This document shows positions 44,966-52,900 of a DNA stretch of 64,000 nucleotides, piece after piece. Each line of letters begins with the position of its first letter. Position 1 is the stretch's first letter. The stretch lies in assembly GCA_051746985.1 (NCBI GenBank), contig JBNJFP010000014.1, positions 7,837 through 71,836 of the forward strand, in the 5' to 3' direction. The position numbers were made by a program, and so were the translations under genes. Under the pieces are notes generated by a model. That model ran no database searches, was not told the origin of the DNA, and worked only from the letters and a program-made list of their open reading frames with translations. The stretch is from Fodinibius sp051746985 (GTDB lineage: Bacteria > Bacteroidota > Rhodothermia > Balneolales > Balneolaceae).

Positions 44966-46440
44966 TATTTCTTTAATTCTTTAGTAAATAAAAACCCCAC
45001 AAACAGGGATGAAAATAACAAAATTAACAATGCAAAGGGAGCCGCTTCTGCAAACATCGCTTCTCCTGTATAAGACCACACGTTCAATGCCAACGTATCA
45101 AAGCCTATAGGTGATAATAAAAACGTTATGGATAACTCTTTCATTGCAGATAAAAAAACCAAAGATGCCGCTGCAATAATTCCACCACGTAATAATGGAA
45201 AAGTAACTTTAAAAAATGACTTGATGGAAGAATATCCCAAGGACTGCGCCGCTTCTTCAAGGTCGGCCGGAGCCTGATACAGCGCACTGCGCACTGGTCC
45301 GATAGCTTCCGCCAAAAAATGCAAAGAGTAAGCAATCACCAATAGCAACAACGACTGATACAAAACAGTGGAAACCTGCAGGGAGAAAAATACAAATGCC
45401 AAAGCAAACGCAAGCGGTGGAGTAGCATATCCCAGATAAGCTACCCGCTCAATGGGATTGCTGAATCGTGATTTGTATCGAACACCGATATAGGCTAATG
45501 GTAACGCCAAACCGGTAGTGAGTACCGCTGCGGGCGCCGAAGCCTGCACCGAATTTGCAAAAGCCTCATACAAATTGCTGGCCACCGCAGCAAAAGCAGT
45601 TTGGTTCAACCAGAAAACGATAGAAGAAACCGGCAGTATTACAGACACTAAAAACAGTACTCCAACAAAGGTATAAGCCGGAACTGCCCAAGAACCCAGC
45701 TCAAGATAACTTTTGGCCTTTGCCACCCCGCGTCCCAGCCGGTGATAAATTGCTTTCTTCAGCAACTTGTACTCTAATACCAAAGCCCCAGTAGTGAGTG
45801 CCAGAAGCATTAACGCTAACCAAGCTGCATAAATGCGATCATAAGCGGCAATGTATTGCAGATACAGAGCATAACTAAACGTCTCAAAACGCATCAATGA
45901 AACCGTCCCAAAATCCCCGATTACATGCAAGCTAACCAGCAGCGACCCTGCCAACAAGGCGGGTCTGAGCTGAGGTAAAATCACTTTGAAAAATGTTGAC
46001 CGAGCATCGTGTCCTAACGATCGGGACACTTCTTCGATTGATCGATCCATACCCGCCAACCCGGTACGAATATTTAAATACAAATAGGGAAAGGTGCACA
46101 AGGTAAGTACAATCAGCGATCCCCAAAAACCGTTTATCCTGGGCAGTACCCACCCAAACCACGCATTAAACGTACCATTGTAGCCCCCCATCCCAAGCAA
46201 TGCGTAAGCCATAACATAACCGGGGATAGCAAGGGGTAATACTCCTAAAAGTGTTACAAAACGACGCGCCCTTATTTTTATTCGTACTGATAAATATGCA
46301 AGTGGTAAAGAAATCAAAATCCCCAGAACAAGCACCCCGAACGTTAAGAGCAAAGTGTTACCTAACAGACGAAGATTTCGCATTCTAAAAACCACATCGT
46401 TGAGCATTTCGGGTGATGCATCAAACGCTCTGATCAACAA
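44965..46440 (-). CDS. Fe3+-type ABC transporter permease, fused two-unit (FbpB-like)
   Basis: Two BPD_transp_1 units in one chain, each with an EAA-like loop (SLGHDARSTFFKVILPQLRP; SLGYSSIKSFFKVTFPLLRG), about 11-12 TM helices in all. The only standard start is a TTG at 46440, but the frame stays open up to a TGA at 46573-46575 and the added residues (WYLLVTAGVIAAGVLIPLVY) form the expected first TM helix. The true start may be a rare codon such as ATT at 46534-46536, or an ATG may have been lost. The ATPase gene overlaps its stop. The substrate is inferred as ferric iron from family type. Confidence 0.8.
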   Translation of the reverse strand: MLIRAFDASPEMLNDVVFRMRNLRLLGNTLLLTFGVLVLGILISLPLAYLSVRIKIRARRFVTLLGVLPLAIPGYVMAYALLGMGGYNGTFNAWFGWVLPRINGFWGSLIVLTLCTFPYLYLNIRTGLAGMDRSIEEVSRSLGHDARSTFFKVILPQLRPALLAGSLLVSLHVIGDFGTVSLMRFETFSYALYLQYIAAYDRIYAAWLALMLLALTTGALVLEYKLLKKAIYHRLGRGVAKAKSYLELGSWAVPAYTFVGVLFLVSVILPVSSIVFWLNQTAFAAVASNLYEAFANSVQASAPAAVLTTGLALPLAYIGVRYKSRFSNPIERVAYLGYATPPLAFALAFVFFSLQVSTVLYQSLLLLVIAYSLHFLAEAIGPVRSALYQAPADLEEAAQSLGYSSIKSFFKVTFPLLRGGIIAAASLVFLSAMKELSITFLLSPIGFDTLALNVWSYTGEAMFAEAAPFALLILLFSSLFVGFLFTKELKK

Positions 46441-46768
46441 ATATACAAGTGGTATTAATACCCCTGCGGCAATAACACCCGCAGTAACAAGCAGATACCA
46501 CGGTGGGGATTTACTATTTCTATTTGTGCTGATAATGGCTCTTATCTTTCTCTGGGACGTGAAAAATTTAGATCAAATCTAAATAGAATGCATCTTGATA
46601 GCAACCCTTCGGTGATAATTATTAGCTGCATTTATCCCCATTACTAATTTCAAAAAGCTTTATTAATCTTTTTTATCTAAAACGTTTTGTACCAACCCTT
46701 TTTTTAAGTAAAATTAGCATAGTACATACTAAAACAATTCATCCCAATTCATTAACTACTAAAGACTT
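46441..46768. other. Region between the iron permease and the SPOR lipoprotein gene
   Basis: Bases 46441 to about 46572 are probably part of the permease coding region (open, hydrophobic). From 46576 to 46768 the DNA is AT-rich and must hold divergent promoters. A short palindrome, AAAACGTTTT, lies at 46679-46688. No other gene is seen. Confidence 0.4.
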
Positions 46769-47251
46769 ATGAAACGAACAGGTATTTTTCTTATAACAGC
46801 GGCCATAGCAATTAGCTTGTTGCAAGCTTGTGGACCAAGCGAAGAAGAAATCCAGGAACGAGAGCAGGCACGACAAGACTCTCTTGAACAAGTCCGTCAG
46901 CAAGAACTCGAGCAACAACGCCAAGACTCTCTTGAACAAGCACGACAAGACAGTATTGAAGCTGCCGAAAAAGAAGAAGAACGTAACCGAATTGAATATG
47001 ACGAGAATGGCAAATATGCCGTTCAAGTTGAATCCTGGCGATCGGAAGTTAAGGCCGAACAACAAGTTCAAAAATGGGTTGATCGTGGCTATGAAAATGC
47101 ATACGTCGTAAAAATGGGTAACGAAGATACTGGTGATGTGTGGTTCCGCGTGCGATTAGGCCGGGTTGATTCTGAAGAAATGGCCGAGAAGCTCGAGGAT
47201 AAGTTGATGCGAAATCATGATGCAAAATCCTGGACTTCTATCCTCGAATAG
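46769..47251 (+). CDS. SPOR-domain lipoprotein
   Basis: 160 aa; lipoprotein signal ends LLQAC (Cys21). A Gln/Arg/Glu helix with repeats of QARQDSLEQ (about 30-75) serves as a coiled-coil spacer. The SPOR domain (about 83-158: YAVQVESWRSEVKAEQQVQ, then VWFRVRLGRVDSEEMAEKL) is known to bind glycan strands stripped of stem peptides, as found at division sites. It should be an envelope protein tied to division or murein turnover. A strong terminator follows. Confidence 0.87.
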   Translation: MKRTGIFLITAAIAISLLQACGPSEEEIQEREQARQDSLEQVRQQELEQQRQDSLEQARQDSIEAAEKEEERNRIEYDENGKYAVQVESWRSEVKAEQQVQKWVDRGYENAYVVKMGNEDTGDVWFRVRLGRVDSEEMAEKLEDKLMRNHDAKSWTSILE

Positions 47252-47301
47252 TAAACAAAAGCCGACTTTTCAATTCCCATAACTCAGAATCCAAATTTTT
47301 A

Positions 47302-47335
47302 AAAAGCACCGTAATATTCTGCGGTGCTTTTTTAT
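47302..47335 (+). terminator. Terminator after the SPOR lipoprotein gene
   Basis: AAAAGCACCG (47302-47311) and CGGTGCTTTT (47322-47331) pair over 10 bp with a 10-nt loop, then a T-run to 47340. It lies 50 bp past the stop and only 10 bp before the next gene's TTG. Confidence 0.88.
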
Positions 47336-47343
47336 TTTTTGAC

Positions 47344-48309
47344 TTGGATATCACTCTCCCAAAAACAATTACGAACCTTTACAAGATGGGGCACCCATAC
47401 TCAAACATACCCACTGAGCCCATTGCTCTCAATAATTATGTCCATAAGCACGAATCGAGACATAATTTAAAGGAGGGAACGCAAGCACAAATTGTTTGGA
47501 ATAACGAGCAAACACCCCAAAAAACGAAGCAGGCTCTCGTTTACCTGCACGGGTTTCGTGCTTCTCACCCCGAAGGAAATCCTGTACATAAGACCATTGC
47601 GAAACATTTCGGATACAACCTTTACTTAAGCAGGATGGAAGAACATGGCGTTAAAGCATCATATCCCCTGCTAAACCTGACCGAGAAAAAAATGTTGCAA
47701 TCTGCAATATTTGCCATTGAAATAGGCAAACGGCTTGGAGAAAAGGTAACTCTTATGGGGACTTCAACCGGGGCTTCTTTAGCCTTGTACCTCGCTTCAA
47801 AACCACAATATCAACCACACATTTCGTCACTGATTTTATATTCCCCACTTATTGAATTTTATGGAATAAGTAATCATTTCCTGACCAATAATCTTGGGAG
47901 AAAAATCCTGCAGTTTATTCCCGGAAATAAATATCTAATTACCTCCCCAAACAGCACCTACGCCGAGGATCGAATTTGGAATAAAAGTTATGCCACAGCC
48001 GGTGCAATTGCTCTTGGAGCCTTTGTTGAACATCACATGAAAGAGTCGCTTTTTCAGAAAGTCACCCATCCTACCTTTGTAGGATATTATTATAAAAACA
48101 GACGCGAACAAGACAAAGTGGTGTCTGTATCCGCAATAAAAAAATTGATTGAAAATATTGGTACGCGCACAGAATTATTGGAAACTGCCAATTTTCCACA
48201 AGCGCGCACCCACGTAATCTGTAATTCTCTACTCTCAAAATCGGTTAACGATGTTATCGGTAACACCAAAAAATTTCTAAAAATGGTTGGCTCCCATGAG
48301 AATAGCTAA
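47344..48309 (+). CDS. Alpha/beta hydrolase (cytosolic)
   Basis: 321 aa from a TTG at 47344; the ATG at 47386 (residue 15) is an equal choice because the terminator T-run ends only a few bases before the TTG. YLHGFRASHPEGNPVH is the oxyanion region and MGTSTGASLALYLAS holds the nucleophile Ser; Asp/His partners are probably in the C-terminal third (EQDKVV and ARTHVICN). No signal peptide. The substrate cannot be told. It is not linked to a pathway; a terminator lies before it and one about 130 bp after it. Confidence 0.75.
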   Translation: MDITLPKTITNLYKMGHPYSNIPTEPIALNNYVHKHESRHNLKEGTQAQIVWNNEQTPQKTKQALVYLHGFRASHPEGNPVHKTIAKHFGYNLYLSRMEEHGVKASYPLLNLTEKKMLQSAIFAIEIGKRLGEKVTLMGTSTGASLALYLASKPQYQPHISSLILYSPLIEFYGISNHFLTNNLGRKILQFIPGNKYLITSPNSTYAEDRIWNKSYATAGAIALGAFVEHHMKESLFQKVTHPTFVGYYYKNRREQDKVVSVSAIKKLIENIGTRTELLETANFPQARTHVICNSLLSKSVNDVIGNTKKFLKMVGSHENS

Positions 48310-48436
48310 AAATAAGTGCCCTACAGCCCTTTTTAGATCGATTTATGATTTATTTGCTATAATAATTTGTAGAAACCAGTAGAATTACTGTATATTGAAT
48401 TGCGCTCAAGTAGCGTCTCTCTTGATGAATAGTCAG

Positions 48437-48473
48437 GGCCTCACACCTGATACGTGTGAGGCCTTATTTTTTT
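48437..48473 (+). terminator. Terminator in the hydrolase/STAS gap
   Basis: GGCCTCACAC (48437-48446) and GTGTGAGGCC (48454-48463) pair perfectly over 10 bp around a 7-nt loop, then TTATTTTTTT. It is 128 bp past the hydrolase stop. Confidence 0.88.
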
Positions 48474-48575
48474 GAATCATTTTTCCCTCCTGATCGTAAG
48501 CCATTAATAATTTGTAACTCTATACTATAATGGCTTTCTATACTCGTACTATTTTGGGGCTTTTTTCATTTTTGC

Positions 48576-48605
48576 GAACCATGTTCATAAATTTTTTTAT
48601 GTTTA
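48576..48605 (+). promoter_or_regulatory. Candidate promoter/operator of the partner-switch cassette
   Basis: A GAAC-cat-GTTC palindrome at 48576-48586 and TATGTTTA at 48598-48605 (one mismatch to TAnnTTTG). A TTTG just before the palindrome is at a longer spacing than usual. Weak evidence by eye only. Confidence 0.28.
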
Positions 48606-48654
48606 GTCGTTCATATCGTAACGCAAAAAGTTCTCTAACAACAAATCCGCAATA

Positions 48655-49017
48655 ATGAAAAATTTTAAAATCAATCACAGACAGGTACAGTCTTACGATG
48701 TTCTGGAGTTATGCGGTGAGCTCGATGCCCATACGGCCTCTCAGTTGGAAGATTCACTTAAGAAATTAATAGATAGAAACAAACATAAGATTATTGTCAA
48801 CTGCGATGATCTGGATTATATCGCAAGTGCGGGCTTAGGTGTTTTTATGGCTTATATCGAAGATGTGCGCTCGCTGGGAGGCGATATTAAGCTTACAAAT
48901 ATGAACCCAAAGGTTTATAATGTTTTCGACCTGTTAGGTTTTCCATCACTCTACGACATCTTGGAAAAAGAAGATGACGCTATTGAAAAATTTGAAAATG
49001 ACGGAAACGAATCCTAA
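48655..49017 (+). CDS. STAS-domain anti-sigma factor antagonist (SpoIIAA/RsbV-like)
   Basis: 120 aa, one STAS domain. The phospho-acceptor Ser58 lies in DYIASAGLGVF, in the usual place. In known partner switches the unphosphorylated form binds the RsbW-type kinase and frees its target; the kinase phosphorylates this serine and a PP2C phosphatase resets it. Both of those genes follow directly (gaps of 6 and 4 bp), so this is a full three-part switch. ATG at 48655. Confidence 0.9.
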   Translation: MKNFKINHRQVQSYDVLELCGELDAHTASQLEDSLKKLIDRNKHKIIVNCDDLDYIASAGLGVFMAYIEDVRSLGGDIKLTNMNPKVYNVFDLLGFPSLYDILEKEDDAIEKFENDGNES

Positions 49018-49023
49018 ATCGCC

Positions 49024-49443
49024 TTGGCAAAACCTACCTCATATAGCATTTCTGTACAGGCTTCAACGAAGCATTTGGCAAAGGTGCGCAACTTTGTGGC
49101 AAAGCACGCTACGGCGTTTGGGTTCAGCAAACAGGAGGTAGCCGATATTCGTTTGGCTGTTGATGAAGCCTACACCAATATCATCAAACACGCCTATAAT
49201 AATGATGAACATAAAACCGTAGATATTGAATTGGGATATAACAGCAGAAAATTTTGGGTTTCTCTGTTAGATACAGGCGATGCTTTTGACCCTACAAGAT
49301 ATTCCAAACCAGATGTTCGGCAAAAAATTAAAGAAAAAAAGCGCGGTGGTGTGGGCGTTTATCTTATAAAAAAACTTATGGACAACGTGGAATACCATAC
49401 CCAGGATTCGGTGAATGAAATCAGGATGACTAAAACCAAGTAG
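49024..49443 (+). CDS. RsbW-like serine kinase / anti-sigma factor (HATPase_c)
   Basis: 139 aa from a TTG at 49024, 6 bp after the STAS gene. GHKL ATP-site motifs: N box DEAYTNIIKHAY (Glu48, Asn52), DTGDAFDP (83-90) and the glycine lid KRGGVGVYL. It should phosphorylate the STAS protein and hold an unknown partner. In Gram-positives that partner is a sigma factor; no sigma gene is here. It is coupled to the phosphatase gene by a 4-bp gap. Confidence 0.88.
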   Translation: MAKPTSYSISVQASTKHLAKVRNFVAKHATAFGFSKQEVADIRLAVDEAYTNIIKHAYNNDEHKTVDIELGYNSRKFWVSLLDTGDAFDPTRYSKPDVRQKIKEKKRGGVGVYLIKKLMDNVEYHTQDSVNEIRMTKTK

Positions 49444-49447
49444 CATT

Positions 49448-51178
49448 TTGAGCATTTCTAATAAATATGACGAGGAGCATTCCCGATTTGAATTAAAAAC
49501 ACTACTTGAGACTTCTCGGCTTCTCATCGAGTCTCAAGACATGGATTTTGTTCTGAACAACCTCCTGCTCATTACTATGGGTAAACTTATGGTAAGCAAG
49601 GCCATGGTGCTGCTTTACCAGCCCGGCAGCGATAATTATGTTATATCAAAATCCAAGGGCCGTGATTGCCCACCAGAAGGAGAAACCATTGCCTTTGAAT
49701 GGGATGACGAAATTAAAGAACAGCCAGTAATACAGTGTGGCATAGATGATTTTGAGATGCCGGAACTTATTCACGGAGATCACAACTGCGTCTTTTTTAA
49801 TTTACAAACGAGTAATAACCATATTGGGTTCTTATGCTTAGGATCAAAAGGAACTAAAAAGCCATTAAGTGACCATGAAATAGAGTTTGTTGAAAGCCTC
49901 TCTATCATATCCTCAGTTGCCATTGCTAACTCTCGTATGTTTACCGAGCTGCGACGAATCAATCGCATGCTTGACAAAAAAGTGTATGAACTGAATACCC
50001 TATTCGACCTCAGCAAAGATTTTAACATTCTGGTTGATCGCGATGAAATTATCCGCATTTTCAAGTTTGCCATGCTGGGCCAAATGCTTATCCGAAAGTT
50101 CTTTTTTGTGCTCGAAATTGATGGCGAACGAAAGGTAATGACTACCAGCGGTATTCAAGGCACTCTTTCCGAAGATGATATGGACCGGCTTTTTGAACTT
50201 GAGAAAGATCTTACCGAGGTTGACGCTACCTTATCCGAGGAAGTTCCCTTTTTAAAGAAAAATGAAATCAAGGCTGTTATCGGCTTGCAATTTCAGAGTG
50301 AACGTGTTGCCCTGGTTGGGGTTGGTGGACGGGCCAATAACGAATCCTATAGCACATCCGACTATAATTTTTTGCAATCGCTGGGAAATCTGGCAGTGCT
50401 TTCTATCCAAAAAACATACCTGCTTGAAGAGCGGATTGAGAAAGAGCGCATGGAAGAAGAGTTGGATATTGCCAAAAGCATCCAAGAAGGGCTTCTTCCT
50501 GATCCCATTCCCACCAGCAAAGAGCTCGATATTTCTGCAACAAATATATCTTCCTATCAAGTTGGTGGTGACTATTTTGATATTCTTGAAGCACCCGATG
50601 ACAGGCTACTTTTTGCCATTGGTGATGTGACCGGCAAGGGAATGCCAGCAGCTCTTTTGATGGCGAACCTACAAGCCATGTTACATGTACTATTGCCCGT
50701 TGATATTTCGCTTGATGAGGCCACCGGACGAATCAATGATATCATTTTTGAAAACACGCCCAGTGATAAATTTATAACGTTTTTCTGGGGAATTTTTAAT
50801 TCTCAAACCCATGAATTTCAATACGTAAATGCGGGACACAACCCCCCAATTTTGCTTAAAAACGATCATAAAAAGATTAAAGAACTTACTAAGGGTGGAC
50901 TCATTTTGGGGGCTACGTCAACCCTAACCCCTTACGAGAAACAAACTGTCGTCCTTTCGCAAGACGATGTGTTAGTAATGTACACTGATGGCGTCACCGA
51001 AGCTAAAAATGCTGATGAAACGGAAGAGTTTGGGGAAGAACGACTTTATGATTGTATAAGAAAGTACCGCGATGGATCAGCAGCTGATATTCAAGATGCG
51101 ATTATTAATGACATCAAAAATTTTTCTGAGGATATCCATACCGACGACATCACCCTGATTATCATCAAGGTTAATTAA
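49448..51178 (+). CDS. GAF-domain PP2C-type serine phosphatase (RsbU/SpoIIE-like)
   Basis: 576 aa from a TTG at 49448. Two GAF-like sensor domains (about 15-165 and 180-325), a signalling helix (EERIEKERMEEELDIAKSIQ), and a PP2C/SpoIIE domain at about 345-576 with metal Asp375 (GGDYFDI), Asp393 (IGDVTGKG), Asp514 (YTDGVTE) and Asp566/567 (HTDDIT). It should dephosphorylate the STAS protein in response to a ligand or redox cue on the GAF domains. Its stop shares an 8-bp palindrome with the convergent MltF-like gene. Confidence 0.9.
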   Translation: MSISNKYDEEHSRFELKTLLETSRLLIESQDMDFVLNNLLLITMGKLMVSKAMVLLYQPGSDNYVISKSKGRDCPPEGETIAFEWDDEIKEQPVIQCGIDDFEMPELIHGDHNCVFFNLQTSNNHIGFLCLGSKGTKKPLSDHEIEFVESLSIISSVAIANSRMFTELRRINRMLDKKVYELNTLFDLSKDFNILVDRDEIIRIFKFAMLGQMLIRKFFFVLEIDGERKVMTTSGIQGTLSEDDMDRLFELEKDLTEVDATLSEEVPFLKKNEIKAVIGLQFQSERVALVGVGGRANNESYSTSDYNFLQSLGNLAVLSIQKTYLLEERIEKERMEEELDIAKSIQEGLLPDPIPTSKELDISATNISSYQVGGDYFDILEAPDDRLLFAIGDVTGKGMPAALLMANLQAMLHVLLPVDISLDEATGRINDIIFENTPSDKFITFFWGIFNSQTHEFQYVNAGHNPPILLKNDHKKIKELTKGGLILGATSTLTPYEKQTVVLSQDDVLVMYTDGVTEAKNADETEEFGEERLYDCIRKYRDGSAADIQDAIINDIKNFSEDIHTDDITLIIIKVN

Positions 51179-52712
51179 ACAGCCCCATAACTCCGGTGCC
51201 TACGGTTCCCGTCTCTTCGTCACCAAGCCGTTCATTCATCGTCAAAATACTTTCGTAGGTTTTGTATCTATTTTTTATCTCTTTCACGTACCGGACCGTT
51301 TCTATCCCCCTACAAAAACCATAACGGGCATCTTTGTAATATTTACGCTGCATTAATTTCAGGAGGGCATCTTCGGCGTTTTCCCATTTATTGGGATCTT
51401 TATTCTGATCCATTGCCAGCCTGCGGGCATCAGCAATATGGCCGGGTCCTGCATTATAGGTAGCCAAGGCAAAGGACCATTTATTGGTACTGTCCATATA
51501 GGAATAGTGATCGAGGTGTTCCTTAATAATCCGAACCCCTTCTTTGATATTTGTTTCTACATCATAAAGCTGCTCTTCATTGGGCACCTCAGAAAAACGA
51601 GGCATAACCTGCATCAATCCCACGGCCCCTGCCCAACTCTTTGATTGTGGGTTAAACTTTGTTTCCTGAGCAGCAATAGAAGCTACTAACAGCCAATCCA
51701 CATTAGCCGAGTCGGCTATCTGTTTTATAAGATCATCATAAGGTGAAATAACTCCAGATCCCCGAGCAGATAGCTCCGGATTGTAATAGCCTGCAATTTG
51801 TTGGCCCGCTTCAAAATAGCGTTTCCGTAATATATTTAAGAACGTAGAACGTTTGGGATTTTCTCCTGACTGCCCAAATCGAAAGTGTTTATACAGAAAT
51901 CCATTCAATTTTGACTCTAAATCCGACGAGTTTTTCCTGATAGCCCAGGAAATAGTATCCTTTTCTGCAATTGTTGGCCCCTTCACAAGTCCGTCCATAT
52001 ACGTATTAGAAGCGTTAAAAATATTGTCATCAGCGACGGTGGCCGAAAAATTATTATTAGAAATCTCAAACAATACTGCTTCGGTATCCTTGGTATTCGG
52101 TACTAAGTGTGTAACGAGATTGGTTCCTTGGTTTTGCAAGTTTTTCATGCGGTAATAGTAAGAACTATTCCGACGGACCGTGATGGGAATATCTCGCTCG
52201 ACAACCTCTTCTAAGGTTTGGGGCGGTTCTTCAATCGCTTGTGAAAATACCAATACTTGATCCACCAAATTATAAGGACGAGTAAACTTGACGTATTTTT
52301 TTCGTTCTTCAGTAGCCGCATAGTTAGCGGCTATCAAGTCACCGACTCCACTATTCAGTAAATCATAGGGATTTTCATCGGGGCCAACCACAATAACTTC
52401 AAGGGCCAAATCGTGCTCATTGGCAAATTCCTTTACGAGCTCGTACTCGAACCCCCATTCAAGCCCCTGGTGCAAAAAATACGTGTTAGAACTATAGCGA
52501 GTGATCATCTTGAGAGTTCCATCCTCTTTAATATCCTCATAGTCTCTGTCAATGGGTTCTGTAACAGAAACATCCAACCCCTCTTCTGAATTTTCCTCCA
52601 CAAATCGATCGATATCATCGGTTTTAACGCATCCTGTACTTAAGATAAGTACAGAAAACATACCAACAACGGTATTTCTGATTCTTGATGTAAATAAATT
52701 ACAGTTTTGCAT
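51171..52712 (-). CDS. mltF: MltF-like membrane-bound lytic transglycosylase
   Basis: About 513 aa from the ATG at 52712, which starts a proper lipoprotein signal ending LILSTGC (Cys28); the ATG at 52751 would add 13 residues. A SBP_bac_3-like regulatory domain (about 65-285: MITRYSSNTYFLHQGLEWGF) precedes an SLT catalytic domain (about 325-495) with Glu350 in AQETKFNP, then AGAVGLMQVMPR and ALATYNAGPGHIADA. It cuts glycan strands with anhydro-muramic ends and is anchored in the outer membrane. It overlaps the phosphatase gene by 8 bp in convergent fashion. Confidence 0.9.
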   Translation of the reverse strand: MQNCNLFTSRIRNTVVGMFSVLILSTGCVKTDDIDRFVEENSEEGLDVSVTEPIDRDYEDIKEDGTLKMITRYSSNTYFLHQGLEWGFEYELVKEFANEHDLALEVIVVGPDENPYDLLNSGVGDLIAANYAATEERKKYVKFTRPYNLVDQVLVFSQAIEEPPQTLEEVVERDIPITVRRNSSYYYRMKNLQNQGTNLVTHLVPNTKDTEAVLFEISNNNFSATVADDNIFNASNTYMDGLVKGPTIAEKDTISWAIRKNSSDLESKLNGFLYKHFRFGQSGENPKRSTFLNILRKRYFEAGQQIAGYYNPELSARGSGVISPYDDLIKQIADSANVDWLLVASIAAQETKFNPQSKSWAGAVGLMQVMPRFSEVPNEEQLYDVETNIKEGVRIIKEHLDHYSYMDSTNKWSFALATYNAGPGHIADARRLAMDQNKDPNKWENAEDALLKLMQRKYYKDARYGFCRGIETVRYVKEIKNRYKTYESILTMNERLGDEETGTVGTGVMGLFN

Positions 52713-52900
52713 AATTGTATATTGGTTATCCGAAGTAAAACCTATATGCAAATATCTTTACCAACGTTCATTTTATTTCCGTATAAAATACCCAAAATTC
52801 TTGGGAAATCGGTTAATACAATAAATTTCTAATGTTCATTAATCCCGATCTTTTGTTTTGCTCTTTAGTCTTTAACAGTAAAACAGATTGTTTCGTTTTG

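Larger units (their letters stand above)
48310..48654. other. Intergenic region before the partner-switch cassette
   Basis: 345 bp. It has a strong terminator (48437-48473) well past the hydrolase stop, a GAACcatGTTC palindrome (48576-48586) and a candidate -7 box TATGTTTA (48598-48605) about 50 bp before the STAS gene. The block 48380-48473 may be a small RNA that ends in the terminator. Confidence 0.45.
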
